Source: Streptomyces microflavus
Lineage (GTDB): Bacteria; Actinomycetota; Actinomycetes; Streptomycetales; Streptomycetaceae
Length of the DNA stretch: 64,000 nt
Assembly: GCF_014650075.1 (NCBI RefSeq)
Contig: NZ_BMUG01000003.1
Location: forward strand, 186,001-250,000
Reading direction: 5' to 3'
The notes below the pieces were generated by a model. That model ran no database searches, was not told where the DNA came from, and worked only from the letters and a program-made list of their open reading frames with translations. The position numbers were made by a program, and so were the translations under genes. Within the stretch, counting starts at the first letter, position 1; each line of letters starts with the position of its first letter. Below, piece by piece: positions 52,358-60,661 of this stretch.

Positions 52358-53140
52358 CTACCGGGCGGGCGGCCGCCGCTCCGCCGGGGAGAGCAGCAGC
52401 ACCTCCAGGGCCCGCGCGCAGGACCGGGCCTCGGTGAGCAGCCACTCGGTGCGCTCGGCGGTGATCAGGGACGGTGTGGCCCGTACGGCGAGGGCGAAGC
52501 GCGCATACCCCGCACCGTCGAGGACCGGCACGGCCAGGGTCCGCACCCCGTGCGCCGACTCACCGTCGTTGAGCGCGTAGGCCTCGGCCCGTACCCGTAC
52601 CAACTCCGCCTCCAGTGCGGCCGGTTCGACGATGGTCCGGTCGGTGAAGGCGGGCAGCGGCGGCAGCGACTCGGGGCCCCCGTCGCCCGGACGCGCCCAG
52701 GCGAGGAGCACCTTGCCCAGCGCGGTGGAGTGCAGCGGCCGGCGCAGCCCCACCTTCGGCGTCACGGAACCGCCCGCCACGATCACCGCGTGCGGCCCGC
52801 TGCGCAGCGCCAGGTCCGCCGTCGCGCCCGTCCGCTCGGCCAGGTCCGCCAGCTCGGGAGCGGCCAGATGCAGCCCGCGCTGGTGGTAGGAGAGCCGGCC
52901 CAGCTCGGTCACGGCGGGCCCCAGTCGGTACCGGGCGGTGCGGGGATCCTGCTCCAGGAACCCCGCACCGAGAAGCGTGCGCGCCAGCCGGTGGGCCGTG
53001 GACACCGAGAGCTCCAGACGCCGGGCGAGGTCGGAGGCGCTGAGGTCGGGCCCGTTGTCGTGGAAGCAGTGCAGGACGTCCAGCGCGCGCCGGACGGCCT
53101 GGGCGCCGCCCGGTGCGCGTGCTGTCACGGCCTCGGTCAT
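52358..53140 (-). CDS. IclR-family transcriptional regulator
   Basis: A 260-residue complete IclR regulator. The winged helix lies at about 12-75 (VRRALDVLHCFHDNGPDLSA and SASDLARRLELSVSTAHRLA). The effector domain lies at about 85-255 (LHSTALGKVLLAW and the typical NDGESAHGVRTLAVPVLD). It is divergent from the leader peptide and desulfinase genes with 202 bp to the leader ATG, so it is a candidate regulator of the organosulfur operon. IclR proteins often bind a pathway substrate or product. Confidence 0.87.
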   Translation of the reverse strand: MTEAVTARAPGGAQAVRRALDVLHCFHDNGPDLSASDLARRLELSVSTAHRLARTLLGAGFLEQDPRTARYRLGPAVTELGRLSYHQRGLHLAAPELADLAERTGATADLALRSGPHAVIVAGGSVTPKVGLRRPLHSTALGKVLLAWARPGDGGPESLPPLPAFTDRTIVEPAALEAELVRVRAEAYALNDGESAHGVRTLAVPVLDGAGYARFALAVRATPSLITAERTEWLLTEARSCARALEVLLLSPAERRPPAR

Positions 53141-53251
53141 GTCGCGTCACTCTCCGCTCGTCGAAGGGGGCACAGGGGTGCGTTCGGTTGCCACATTACG
53201 GGAGTTGGGGAAGCGTTCAACCCTGCTGAGAAACACTCCGTTCACATGCAA

Positions 53252-53266
53252 TCCCACATCATGGGA
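53252..53266. promoter_or_regulatory. Short dyad upstream of the organosulfur operon
   Basis: TCCCA and TGGGA flank a 5-nt spacer between the IclR gene and the leader peptide. It is a short and possibly chance dyad, but its position would suit an operator for IclR. Confidence 0.25.
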
Positions 53267-53342
53267 AGCAAGTTGTCGGACCCGGCATGGCCGTGGCAGG
53301 CTGCGGCCATCACCACCGACGAGCGGGAAGGAGCAGCGAGCC

Positions 53343-53459
53343 ATGGCCCGACGTACCGCCGTGCACGCCTCCTCCGCCCCGGGCGCCCCCGTGCCGCTCG
53401 CCCTCACCGTGCGCCGCCACATCGACCTGGCGCGCGTCTCCAGCGCAGCCTGTCGCTGA
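53343..53459 (+). CDS. Putative leader peptide for the organosulfur operon
   Basis: A 38-residue peptide with the pattern of actinobacterial leader peptides found before sulfur genes: a basic RRHIDLARVSS core and a C-terminal A-A-C37-R. The single cysteine stands one residue before the end, so ribosome stalling at low cysteinyl-tRNA could alter downstream mRNA folding. A good ribosome-binding site (GGAAGGAG) lies nine bases upstream. About 200 bp of very GC-rich DNA, with several possible hairpins I could not order confidently, separate it from the desulfinase gene. Confidence 0.78.
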   Translation: MARRTAVHASSAPGAPVPLALTVRRHIDLARVSSAACR

Positions 53460-53661
53460 CCCCTCGCGGTACCCCCTCCCGCACCTGCCCGGCCGCCCCT
53501 CGCGCCGCCGTGGACCCGCTCCACCACCGCTGATCCCCGTGCGGGGCACGGTGGGGCCGCGCCCTGTCCCCGTGTGCCGCCGTACGCGCCATGGGGGCCC
53601 CTGGGCCACCCCCGTCACCCCACGCACCACACCGCCCCGACCCCTGTGGAGACACACCCCC

Positions 53662-54687
53662 ATGACGTCTGCCCCCGCCCTGCCCCCGACGCTCTGGTTC
53701 ACCCGCTGTCCCGTGCCCACCGCCACCGGGATCGCGGCCGACCGGCACTGGCTCACCGACGAGTTCGCCCCCGACGGCATCACGGTCCGCTCCCTCCAGG
53801 ACGCCGAACCGGACGCGGACCGGGAGGCCCACTTCACGCACGCCCTGCCCGGACTCTTCCGCGAGGGCGGCAACGTGCCTGCCCTGTGGGCCCGTTCACG
53901 CGGTGAGCGGACCCGGCTGGTCGGCCTGACCTGGATCGAGGAGCGCCAGGTCGTCCTGGTCGCCCCCGGTTCCGGCATCCGGTCCGCCGGTGACCTGCGG
54001 GGGCGGCGGATCGCGCTGCCGGCGCACTCCATCGCCATCGACTTCTGGCGGGCCATGGCGCTGCGCGGCTTCGAGGGCGCCCTCGCGTCGGCGGGCCTCT
54101 CCCTGGCGGACACCGCCCCGGTCGACGTACCGGCGGACGGGCACGCGGGGCAGTGGGCCGCCGAGCTGGCCGCACTGCGCCGGGGCGACGTCGACGCGGT
54201 GTACGTCAAGGGTGCCCTCGCGGTCGAAGCGGCCCGCAGGTCCGGGGCCGAGGTGGCGGTGGAGCTCGACGACCTGCCGGACCGCCGCTTCCGCATCAAC
54301 AACGGAACCCCGCGCCCCATCACCGTTCACCAGGACCTCCTGGACGAACACCCCACGCTCGTCGACCGCTTTCTCGCTGTCCTGCTCCGGGCCGCCGACT
54401 GGGCGGGGGGCAGCCCGGCGGAGGTCGACCGGATCCTCGGCGCCGAGACCGGGGCCGGGGCCGAGGGGGTCGCCGGCGCCTACCGCCCCGGCACCCACCG
54501 CACCCTCCACCCCGACCTCTCACCGGAGCGCCTCGCCCTGCTCGCCGAGCAGGAGAGCGCCCTGCGCGCCCACGGCTTCCTGCCCGAGCCGGTCCAGGTC
54601 ACCGCCTGGGCCGACCCCGAACCGCTCCGCCGAGCCGCCGCGCTGAACGCCGCCCACCCGAAATTCCCCCAGCCCGCCGCCCCTTGA
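53662..54687 (+). CDS. DszB-like sulfinate desulfinase
   Basis: A 341-residue protein of the periplasmic-binding fold without a signal peptide, resembling DszB (2'-hydroxybiphenyl-2-sulfinate desulfinase). The start FTRC16PVPTATG matches the DszB TYSNCPVPNA segment that holds nucleophile Cys27. H57 in AHFTH and R67 in LFREGGNVPAL match His60 and Arg70, with the same 10-residue spacing. PGSGIRSAGDLRGRRIALPA is the binding-protein-type hinge. It probably releases sulfite from an aryl or alkyl sulfinate in the cytoplasm. It is followed by sulfonate transporter genes. The alternative is a non-catalytic solute-binding homologue, but conservation of the triad argues for an enzyme. Confidence 0.8.
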   Translation: MTSAPALPPTLWFTRCPVPTATGIAADRHWLTDEFAPDGITVRSLQDAEPDADREAHFTHALPGLFREGGNVPALWARSRGERTRLVGLTWIEERQVVLVAPGSGIRSAGDLRGRRIALPAHSIAIDFWRAMALRGFEGALASAGLSLADTAPVDVPADGHAGQWAAELAALRRGDVDAVYVKGALAVEAARRSGAEVAVELDDLPDRRFRINNGTPRPITVHQDLLDEHPTLVDRFLAVLLRAADWAGGSPAEVDRILGAETGAGAEGVAGAYRPGTHRTLHPDLSPERLALLAEQESALRAHGFLPEPVQVTAWADPEPLRRAAALNAAHPKFPQPAAP

Positions 54688-54704
54688 GCCCGAGGACCAC
54701 CACC

Positions 54705-55732
54705 ATGAACCTCACCCGACCACGTCTCCGTACGGCCGCCCCGACCGCTCTCCTCGCGGCCGCCGCACTCCTCGCCCTCTCCGCGTGCTCCGCCGCAGGT
54801 GCCGACAACGACAGTGCACCCGCAGGCAGTTCGGGCAAGACCATCGACGTCCGTATCCCCGACCCGGGCAACTCCGGCGTCCTCGCCCTCGCCAAGAAGG
54901 ACGGCAGCCTCGACAAGGCGCTCGGCAAGGTCGGCGCCAGGGTGAAGTGGACCGGCAGCGCCGGCCCGTTCGCCCCGGCCGCCCAGGCGATGAACGCCGA
55001 CCAGCTCGACATCGCCACCGGCTCCATCACCTCCGGCATCACCTCGCTCTCGCAGCGCCCCGGCTTCACGTTCTTCACCGCGTCGACCCCGACGCGAAGG
55101 GCGAGGGGATCCTCGTCCGCGACGGCTCCGGCATCGGCTCGGTCGCCGACCTGGTGGGGAAGAAGGTCGCCGTCAACCAGGGCGGCACCGGCGAGTACCT
55201 GCTGCTCAAGGCGCTGGCCAAGGAGAAGATCCCGGCCGACAAGGTGGAGCGGGTCTACCTGCGCCCCGACCAGACCGCCGCCGTCTTCAACGCCGGACAG
55301 GTTGACGCCTGGGCGGTCTGGGCCACCTACGCGGTCGCGGAGATCGGCAGCGGCAAGGCCCACTTCCTCGCCGACGGAGAGGCGATCGGCTCCGACAACT
55401 ACAGCCTCAACGCCGTCCGTACGGGCTTCGCGGAGAAGCACCCCGCCGTCCTCAAGGCCCTCTACGACTACCTGCATACGGCCAGCGTCAAGGAGAAGAA
55501 GGACCCGGCCGCCTACCTCAACGTCTTCACCGACGTCGGCCCGACCGCCGTCACCGGCAAGGCCAAGGAGGTCCAGACGGAGATCACCGCGCAGTCCGGC
55601 ACCGTGGACCCGATCGGTCCCGAGGACATCGCCCGCTTCGAGTCCGTCGCCGCCTTCTACGCCGAGCAGAAGGTCACCAAGGAGAAGGTGGATGTCGCCG
55701 CGCACCTCCTCGACGTCGAGAAGCTGACATGA
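54705..55732 (+). pseudogene. Sulfonate ABC transporter substrate-binding lipoprotein, frameshifted
   Basis: The reading frame opens with a lipoprotein signal (LLALSACSAAG lipobox, Cys at about residue 27) and a SsuA/TauA-type domain (VRIPDPGNSGVLALAKKDGS, NADQLDIATGSITSGITSLS). Around 55080-55083 the frame moves: GFTFFTA ends in one frame and VDPDAKGEGILVRDGSG continues in another. Restoring a single G at this point would give an unbroken protein of about 342 residues. The second part is intact (VAVNQGGTGEYLLLKALAKE, VWATYAVAEIGSGKAHFLAD). Either the gene is broken or the sequence has a one-base error. It overlaps the permease gene by an ATGA. Confidence 0.8.
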
Positions 55733-56580
55733 GCGACACCCGTGTGAAGGCCACCGACTCCCCGCCACCCCCGGGACTCGTCACCCCGCGCCCCCAGCTC
55801 CGCAAACCCCGCAGCCGCCCCTACGCCCTGACCGTCCGCGCCCTCGGCCCCTTCGCCCTGCTCGGCCTCTGGTGGGCGGCCTCCGCAACCGGCCTGCTCA
55901 CCCCGGACGTCCTCGCCTCGCCCGCCGAAGTGCTGCGCGCGGTGGGGGAGTTGTGGGGCAACGGCCAGCTGCCCGACGCGCTCACCACCTCCCTGACCCG
56001 CTCCGGGCTCGGACTGCTCATCGGTCTCGCCGCCGGACTGACCCTCGGCATCACCACCGGGTTCACCCGGCTCGGCGACGAGCTGCTCGACTCGTCCCTC
56101 CAGACCCTGCGCACCATCCCGTTCCTCTCCCTGGTCCCGCTGTTCATGGTCTGGTTCGGCATCAACGAGACCGCGAAGATCCTCCTCATCGCGGTCGCCA
56201 CGACCTTCCCCATGTACGTCTCCGCCTCCAGCGGCGTCCGCAACACCGACCCCAAACTCGTCGAGGCCATGCGCTCCTTCGGCATGAGCCGCCTCGCCAT
56301 CGTCCGCGAGGTCGTCCTGCCCGGCGCGCTGCCCTCGCTGCTGGCCGGACTGCGGCTCTCCATGACCCTCAGCGTCATCGCCCTCATCGCCGCCGAGGAC
56401 ATCAACGCCACCGCCGGCATCGGCTACCTGATGTCCCAGGCCCAGAGCTACGCCCGCACCGACATCCTCGCCGTCTGCATCCTCGTCTACGGGCTCCTCG
56501 GCCTCACCGCCGACATCCTGGTGCGGCTGCTGGAACGCGTCCTGATGCCGTGGCGCACCCCGCAGGGAGCCCGCCGATGA
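55729..56580 (+). CDS. ssuC: Sulfonate-type ABC transporter permease (SsuC/TauC-like)
   Basis: A 283-residue permease with a Pro/Arg-rich N-terminus and about six membrane segments (GPFALLGLWWAASATGLL onward). The EAA cytoplasmic loop is EAMRSFGMSRLAIVREVVLP (EAMxxxGxxxxxxxxxVxLP), and TLRTIPFLSLVPLFMVWFGI is typical of SsuC/TauC/NrtB permeases. It should carry aliphatic or aromatic sulfonates or similar anions inward. The reading frame is intact even though the binding-protein gene before it is frameshifted. ATGA overlaps on both sides. Confidence 0.87.
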   Translation: MSDTRVKATDSPPPPGLVTPRPQLRKPRSRPYALTVRALGPFALLGLWWAASATGLLTPDVLASPAEVLRAVGELWGNGQLPDALTTSLTRSGLGLLIGLAAGLTLGITTGFTRLGDELLDSSLQTLRTIPFLSLVPLFMVWFGINETAKILLIAVATTFPMYVSASSGVRNTDPKLVEAMRSFGMSRLAIVREVVLPGALPSLLAGLRLSMTLSVIALIAAEDINATAGIGYLMSQAQSYARTDILAVCILVYGLLGLTADILVRLLERVLMPWRTPQGARR

Positions 56581-57335
56581 CCGAGAACGCCCACCAGCAG
56601 GCCGCTGTACGGGTACGGGGGCTGCGCCGGGTCTTCGGTACCCGGGCCGTGCTCGACGGCCTCGAACTGGACATCGCGCGCGGTGAGTTCGTCGCCCTGC
56701 TCGGTGCGAGCGGCAGCGGGAAGACGACGCTGCTGCGGATCCTCGGCGCACTGGACGGCGCCGACGGGGGAGAGGTGCTCGTCCCCGAGGCCCGCACCAT
56801 CGTCTTCCAGGAACCCCGCCTCGTACCGTCCAAGAGGGTCCTCGCCAACGTCACCGTCGCCCTGCCGCGCGGCCGGCGCGAGGACGGGCTGCGGGCCCTC
56901 GCCGAAGTGGGCCTGGAGCGGCACGCCGACACCTGGCCCGCCACCCTCTCCGGCGGCGAGGCCCAGCGCGTGGCCCTGGCACGGGCACTCGTGCGGGAGC
57001 CCGAACTCCTCCTCCTGGACGAGCCGTTCGCCGCGCTCGACGCCCTGACCCGGCTGAAGATGCAGGACCTGGTGGACGAGCTGTGCCGTAGACACCGGCC
57101 CGCCGTCCTCCTGGTCACCCACGACGTCGAGGAGGCCGTACGCCTCGCCGACCGGGTCGCCGTCCTGCGCGACGGAAAGCTCGTCACCGACGAGAAGGTG
57201 ACCGTCGCCCGCCCCCGCGACCCCGGTGATGCCGCCTTCGCCGCCCTGCGCCGCCGCCTCCTGGACGACCTGGGCGTCCCGGCCGCGTCCCACCCCGTGA
57301 GAACCCCCGAACTCGACCGTGTCGGAGTGATCTGA
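56577..57335 (+). CDS. ssuB: Sulfonate-type ABC transporter ATPase (SsuB-like)
   Basis: A 252-residue ATPase. Walker A is GASGSGKTT, the Q-loop TIVFQEPRLVPSKRV, the signature LSGGEAQR, Walker B LLLLDEPFAALD, and the switch His lies in LVTHDVEEAVRLADR. These match SsuB/TauB/NrtD-type ATPases, including the short Q-loop region with no spacer. It pairs with the permease encoded immediately upstream. The stop is followed directly by the ATG of the next gene. Confidence 0.9.
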   Translation: MTENAHQQAAVRVRGLRRVFGTRAVLDGLELDIARGEFVALLGASGSGKTTLLRILGALDGADGGEVLVPEARTIVFQEPRLVPSKRVLANVTVALPRGRREDGLRALAEVGLERHADTWPATLSGGEAQRVALARALVREPELLLLDEPFAALDALTRLKMQDLVDELCRRHRPAVLLVTHDVEEAVRLADRVAVLRDGKLVTDEKVTVARPRDPGDAAFAALRRRLLDDLGVPAASHPVRTPELDRVGVI

Positions 57336-58241
57336 ATGACCATCACCATCGGTGTGCACGCCAGCAACCCGTCCCTGTTCCACCTCTACCACCTGACCCG
57401 GCTCGGCTTCGCCCAGCAGGAGCTGGAGCCCCTCGGCGAGAGCGTCGCCTTCCACCCGTACAGCAACGGCGTCCGCACCGGCGAACTCCTCACCCAGGGC
57501 GTCATCGACTTCGGCGGCACCGGCTCCACCCCGCCCGTCACCGCCCAGTCCGCGGGCCACGACCTCGTCTACACCGCCGTCTCCGCCCCGCGCCCCGAAC
57601 ACGGCGCCCTGCTCGTTCCCGAGGACAGCCCGGTCCGTACCGTCGCCGACCTCAAGGGCACCACCGTCCACCTGGCGATCGGCTCCTGGCAGACCCACCT
57701 CGTCGCCAAGGCCCTCGACGACGCCGGACTCTCCTACGCCGACGACATCACCGCCGTACGCTCCACCGAGGAGAGCGAGCAGCTCCTGCGGACCGGCGCC
57801 ATCGCCGCCTGGGTCGCCCAGGGCCCCCAGCTCGCCGCCGCCCGCCGCACCGGTGGACTGCGCACGCTCATCCCCACCGGCGACGTCATCAGCGACCGGT
57901 CGGTGTTCTTCACCCGGCGCGAACTCGCCGAGCAGCGGCCCGAGATCGTCGAAGCCCTGACCCGCGCCCTGCAACGCGCCGACGACTGGGCCGCCGCCCA
58001 CCCCCGGGAGGCCGCCCGACTGGCCGCCGCCGACCTCGGCGGCGACGTGGACGACTGGGAGAGCGCGCTCACGGCCCTGCCCTGGCGGATCGAGCCGGTG
58101 AGCGAGGAGTTCCTCGCCGAGCAGCAGGAAGCGGCCGACATCTTCCACCGCACCGGCTTCATCGAGCACCCGGTCACCGTGGCCCGCGCCGTCGCCCACA
58201 CCTCCGCGACCGCCCCGGCCTCCGCCCCGAAGGCGGTCTGA
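57336..58241 (+). CDS. Substrate-binding-fold protein without signal peptide (SsuA-like)
   Basis: A 301-residue protein of the SsuA/NrtA binding fold. It starts MTITIGVHASNPSLFHL with neither signal peptide nor lipobox, so as written it stays in the cytoplasm. Typical segments are GELLTQGVIDFGGTGSTPPV, VPEDSPVRTVADLKGTTVHL and SWQTHLVAKALDDAGLSYAD. There is no Cys at the position of the DszB nucleophile. Possible roles are an intracellular substrate carrier or an enzyme like DszB with a different active site. It lies between the ATPase and the monooxygenase gene with no gap on the left and five bases on the right. Confidence 0.78.
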   Translation: MTITIGVHASNPSLFHLYHLTRLGFAQQELEPLGESVAFHPYSNGVRTGELLTQGVIDFGGTGSTPPVTAQSAGHDLVYTAVSAPRPEHGALLVPEDSPVRTVADLKGTTVHLAIGSWQTHLVAKALDDAGLSYADDITAVRSTEESEQLLRTGAIAAWVAQGPQLAAARRTGGLRTLIPTGDVISDRSVFFTRRELAEQRPEIVEALTRALQRADDWAAAHPREAARLAAADLGGDVDDWESALTALPWRIEPVSEEFLAEQQEAADIFHRTGFIEHPVTVARAVAHTSATAPASAPKAV

Positions 58242-58246
58242 GACCC

Positions 58247-59318
58247 ATGGCCCCCGAAGTCCTCTGGTACATCATCCCGCGCGAGGGCGCCTACCCGTGG
58301 GAACCCGCCGGCCGCCGCAGCACCGACCTCGGCTATCTCACCCGCCTCGCCGGAGCGGTCGAACACCTCGGCTACAGCGGGGCGCTGCTCGCCCGACCTG
58401 TACGACGTCTGGCCGCTCGGCAGCGCCCTGTCCGCCGCCACCAGCACCCGCTTCAAACCGCTGCTCGCCGTCCACCCCGGGCTGATCTCCCCCACCCTGC
58501 TGGCCAAGATGGCGCTCAGCTTCGACCAGCTCTTCGGCGGACGGCTGCGCTTCAACGTGGTCAACGGCTCCACCAAGTCCCTCCAGGAGTACGGGCTCCA
58601 TGTGGAGCACGACGAGCGGTACGAGCTGAGTGCCGAGTACTGGTCCATCGTCAAACGGCTCACCGCGGGCGAGGTCTTCGACCACCGTGGCCGGTTCTAC
58701 GACCTGAAGAACGCGGGTGCCTCGTTCCGCGAGCTGAAGCCCGTCCAGGAACCGCACGTCCCGCTCTGGTTCGGCGGCTCCTCGGCGCCCGGCATCGAGA
58801 TGGCCGCCCAGCACGTCGACGTCTTCCTCACCTGGGGCGAGCCCCCGCACCTGCTGAAGGAGAAGCTGGAACAGGTCCGGGCCCGGGCCGCCGCCCACGG
58901 TCGCACCCTGCGCATCGGGCTGCGGCTCCACCTCATCGTCCGGGACACCGAGGACGAGGCGTGGGCGGCGGCCGACCGGCTGCTGGACGTCACCAGCGAG
59001 GCGACATACGCCCGGCAGCTCGGCGACCGGGCGGGGGAGGACGGCGTCGGCTGGCAGCGCCAGTTCCGCCAGCACGGCGGCAGGGTCCCGGCCCGCGCCC
59101 GCGAGCTGGAGACCCACCCCAACCTGTGGCCCGGCATGAGCCTCTTCCGCCCGGGCCCCGGCACCGCCGTCGTCGGTTCGACAGCCCAGGTGATCGAGCG
59201 GTTGAAGGAGTACCAGGAGCTGGGCGTCGACACCTTCATCCTCTCCGGCAACCCGCTCCTGGAGGAGGCCCACCGCGTCGCCGAGACCGTGCTCCCGGCC
59301 CTGGGGCTGCGGCGCTGA
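58247..59318 (+). pseudogene. LLM-class alkanesulfonate monooxygenase (SsuD-like), frameshifted
   Basis: The first frame reads PEVLWYIIPREGAYPWEPAG and ends within VEHLGYSGALLA near 58390. The protein then continues in another frame with DLYDVWPLGSALSAATSTRF, HPGLISPTLLAKMALSFDQL, GGRLRFNVVNGSTKSLQEYG, PLWFGGSSAPGIEMAAQHVD and GLRLHLIVRDTEDEAWAAAD. Joined, these make a complete ~355-residue flavin-dependent sulfonate monooxygenase. A two-base loss (or one-base gain) between 58388 and 58400 explains the break. Such enzymes use FMNH2 and O2 to release sulfite from sulfonates. It is the second broken gene in the same locus, so decay is likely, though sequencing error cannot be ruled out. Confidence 0.8.
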
Positions 59319-59461
59319 CCTGGGCGGGAGCGGGGCGGTGGCCCCCGGTCGGCCCTCTGCGGACTGCGGTTGTCAGTGGCGGGTGCGAGACTCGGCGGGA
59401 CAGGGAACAGCCCCGTACCGCCGTGCGCGCGGGGCCACGGGATCCGCTGAAGGAGCACACC

Positions 59462-60259
59462 ATGCTCAACCCCGCCTTCCCCGACGGAGCACCCAACTGG
59501 GTCGATCTCGGCACGCCCGACCTCGACGGGGCCACGGCCTTCTACGGCGCCCTCCTCGGCTGGGAGCTCGTCCCCGGCGGCCCCGAGGTCGGGGGATACG
59601 GGATGTTCACCCTGGACGGGCACACCGTCGCCGGAGTCATGACGGTCCCCGAGGAGCAGTCCGCCAGCGCCTGGTCGGTGTATTTCCAGTCGCCCGACAT
59701 CAATGCCACCGCCCAACTGGTGACCCGGGCGGGCGGGCGCTCCGCGTTCGAGCCGATGGATGTCCTCGACTACGGCCGGATGGGCGGCTTCACCGACCCC
59801 GGCGGAGCCTATTTCGGCGTCTGGCAGCCGCGGCGGAACCCCGGCCTCGGCATCATCCAGCAGCCGGGCTCGCTCCTCTGGGCCGAGCTGTACATCCCGG
59901 ACGTCCCGGCGGCGGCCGCCTTCTTCGCCGAGGTGTTCGGCTGGAAGACCGAGGCGCTCAAGGTGGAGGGCACCGAGTACGTCTACACCACGGTCCACCC
60001 GGCGGGCACCGGACCGGAGCTGTCGTTCGGCGGCCTGGTCACGATGAGCGACGTCCCGGCCGAGGCGGCGCGTGGCCCGCACTGGATGCCGTACTTCGCG
60101 GTCGAGGACGTCGAGGCCACGGTGGCCGCCGCCAAGCGGCTCGGCGGCGCGGAGGCGCTTCCCGCGATGGAGGTGCCGGGCGTCGGCACCATGGCCAACG
60201 TCACCGATCCGTACGGGGCGGTCTTCGCGGTGATGAAGCCCCTGCCACGGCAGCAATAG
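59462..60259 (+). CDS. Two-domain VOC (glyoxalase/bleomycin-resistance fold) protein
   Basis: A 265-residue protein with two vicinal-oxygen-chelate modules. The first (about 10-120) starts PNWVDLGTPDLDGATAFYGA, and the second (about 135-260) starts LLWAELYIPDVPAAAAFFAE. Both end with the D-P-x-G-A-x-F pattern (TDPGGAYFGVWQ, TDPYGAVFAVM). Substrate unknown; the family includes glyoxalases and antibiotic-binding proteins. AAGGAG precedes the ATG. It is likely independent of the organosulfur genes, with a 143-bp gap. Confidence 0.85.
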   Translation: MLNPAFPDGAPNWVDLGTPDLDGATAFYGALLGWELVPGGPEVGGYGMFTLDGHTVAGVMTVPEEQSASAWSVYFQSPDINATAQLVTRAGGRSAFEPMDVLDYGRMGGFTDPGGAYFGVWQPRRNPGLGIIQQPGSLLWAELYIPDVPAAAAFFAEVFGWKTEALKVEGTEYVYTTVHPAGTGPELSFGGLVTMSDVPAEAARGPHWMPYFAVEDVEATVAAAKRLGGAEALPAMEVPGVGTMANVTDPYGAVFAVMKPLPRQQ

Positions 60260-60288
60260 GGGGGAGCGGCGGGGCAGGGCGCCGGCCG

Positions 60289-60321
60289 GTTGATGAATCG
60301 TTGATCAGTCGTTTATCGCGG
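60289..60321. repeat. Imperfect 11-bp direct repeats upstream of the whiB-like gene
   Basis: GTTGATGAATC, GTTGATCAGTC and a weaker GTTTATCGCGG follow one another at an 11-bp period, ending 19 bp before the whiB-like ATG. Helical phasing suggests a protein-binding array, but chance is not excluded. Confidence 0.35.
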
Positions 60322-60339
60322 CCGGGCACGGTGTCTCCC

Positions 60340-60594
60340 ATGCTGATGAATATGGTGACCGAGGACGCGCTCGACTGGCAGGAGACCGCGTTGTGCGCGC
60401 AGGCCGGACCCGAGTTCTTCTTCCCGGCCCCGGGCAGTTCGACGCGCGAGGCCAAGCAGTTGTGCGGCGCCTGCGAGGGGCGCGTGGCCTGCCTGGAGTA
60501 CGCACTGGCCAACGACGAGCGGTTCGGCGTCTGGGGCGGGCTCTCCGAGAAGGAGCGCGAGCAACTGCGCCGGGAAGAGCGCAACCAGGGCTGA
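60340..60594 (+). CDS. WhiB-family iron-sulfur transcription factor
   Basis: An 84-residue Wbl protein. Four cluster ligands are C19, C42, C45 and C51 (ALCAQ, then LCGACEGRVACLEYAL), giving a [4Fe-4S] site. The GVWGGLSEKER turn and a basic C-terminal tail (EQLRREERNQG) complete the family. It is closely similar to WhiB itself (DWQETALCAQ, STREAK, LEYALANDERFG). I cannot say whether it is the developmental whiB or a paralogue. There is no clear ribosome-binding site before the first ATG; Mets at positions 3 and 5 are alternative starts. Confidence 0.9.
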   Translation: MLMNMVTEDALDWQETALCAQAGPEFFFPAPGSSTREAKQLCGACEGRVACLEYALANDERFGVWGGLSEKEREQLRREERNQG

Positions 60595-60661
60595 ACCACC
60601 CCCGTACAGGCCGGAATTCCGCTGTCCGCCACAGGCATCCGCACCGGGCAGGGGAGTCGCG

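Noticed and set aside
53662..54687. Calling the DszB-like protein an ordinary periplasmic sulfonate-binding protein
   Set aside because: No signal peptide or lipobox, and the Cys/His/Arg positions of DszB are conserved with the same His-Arg spacing.
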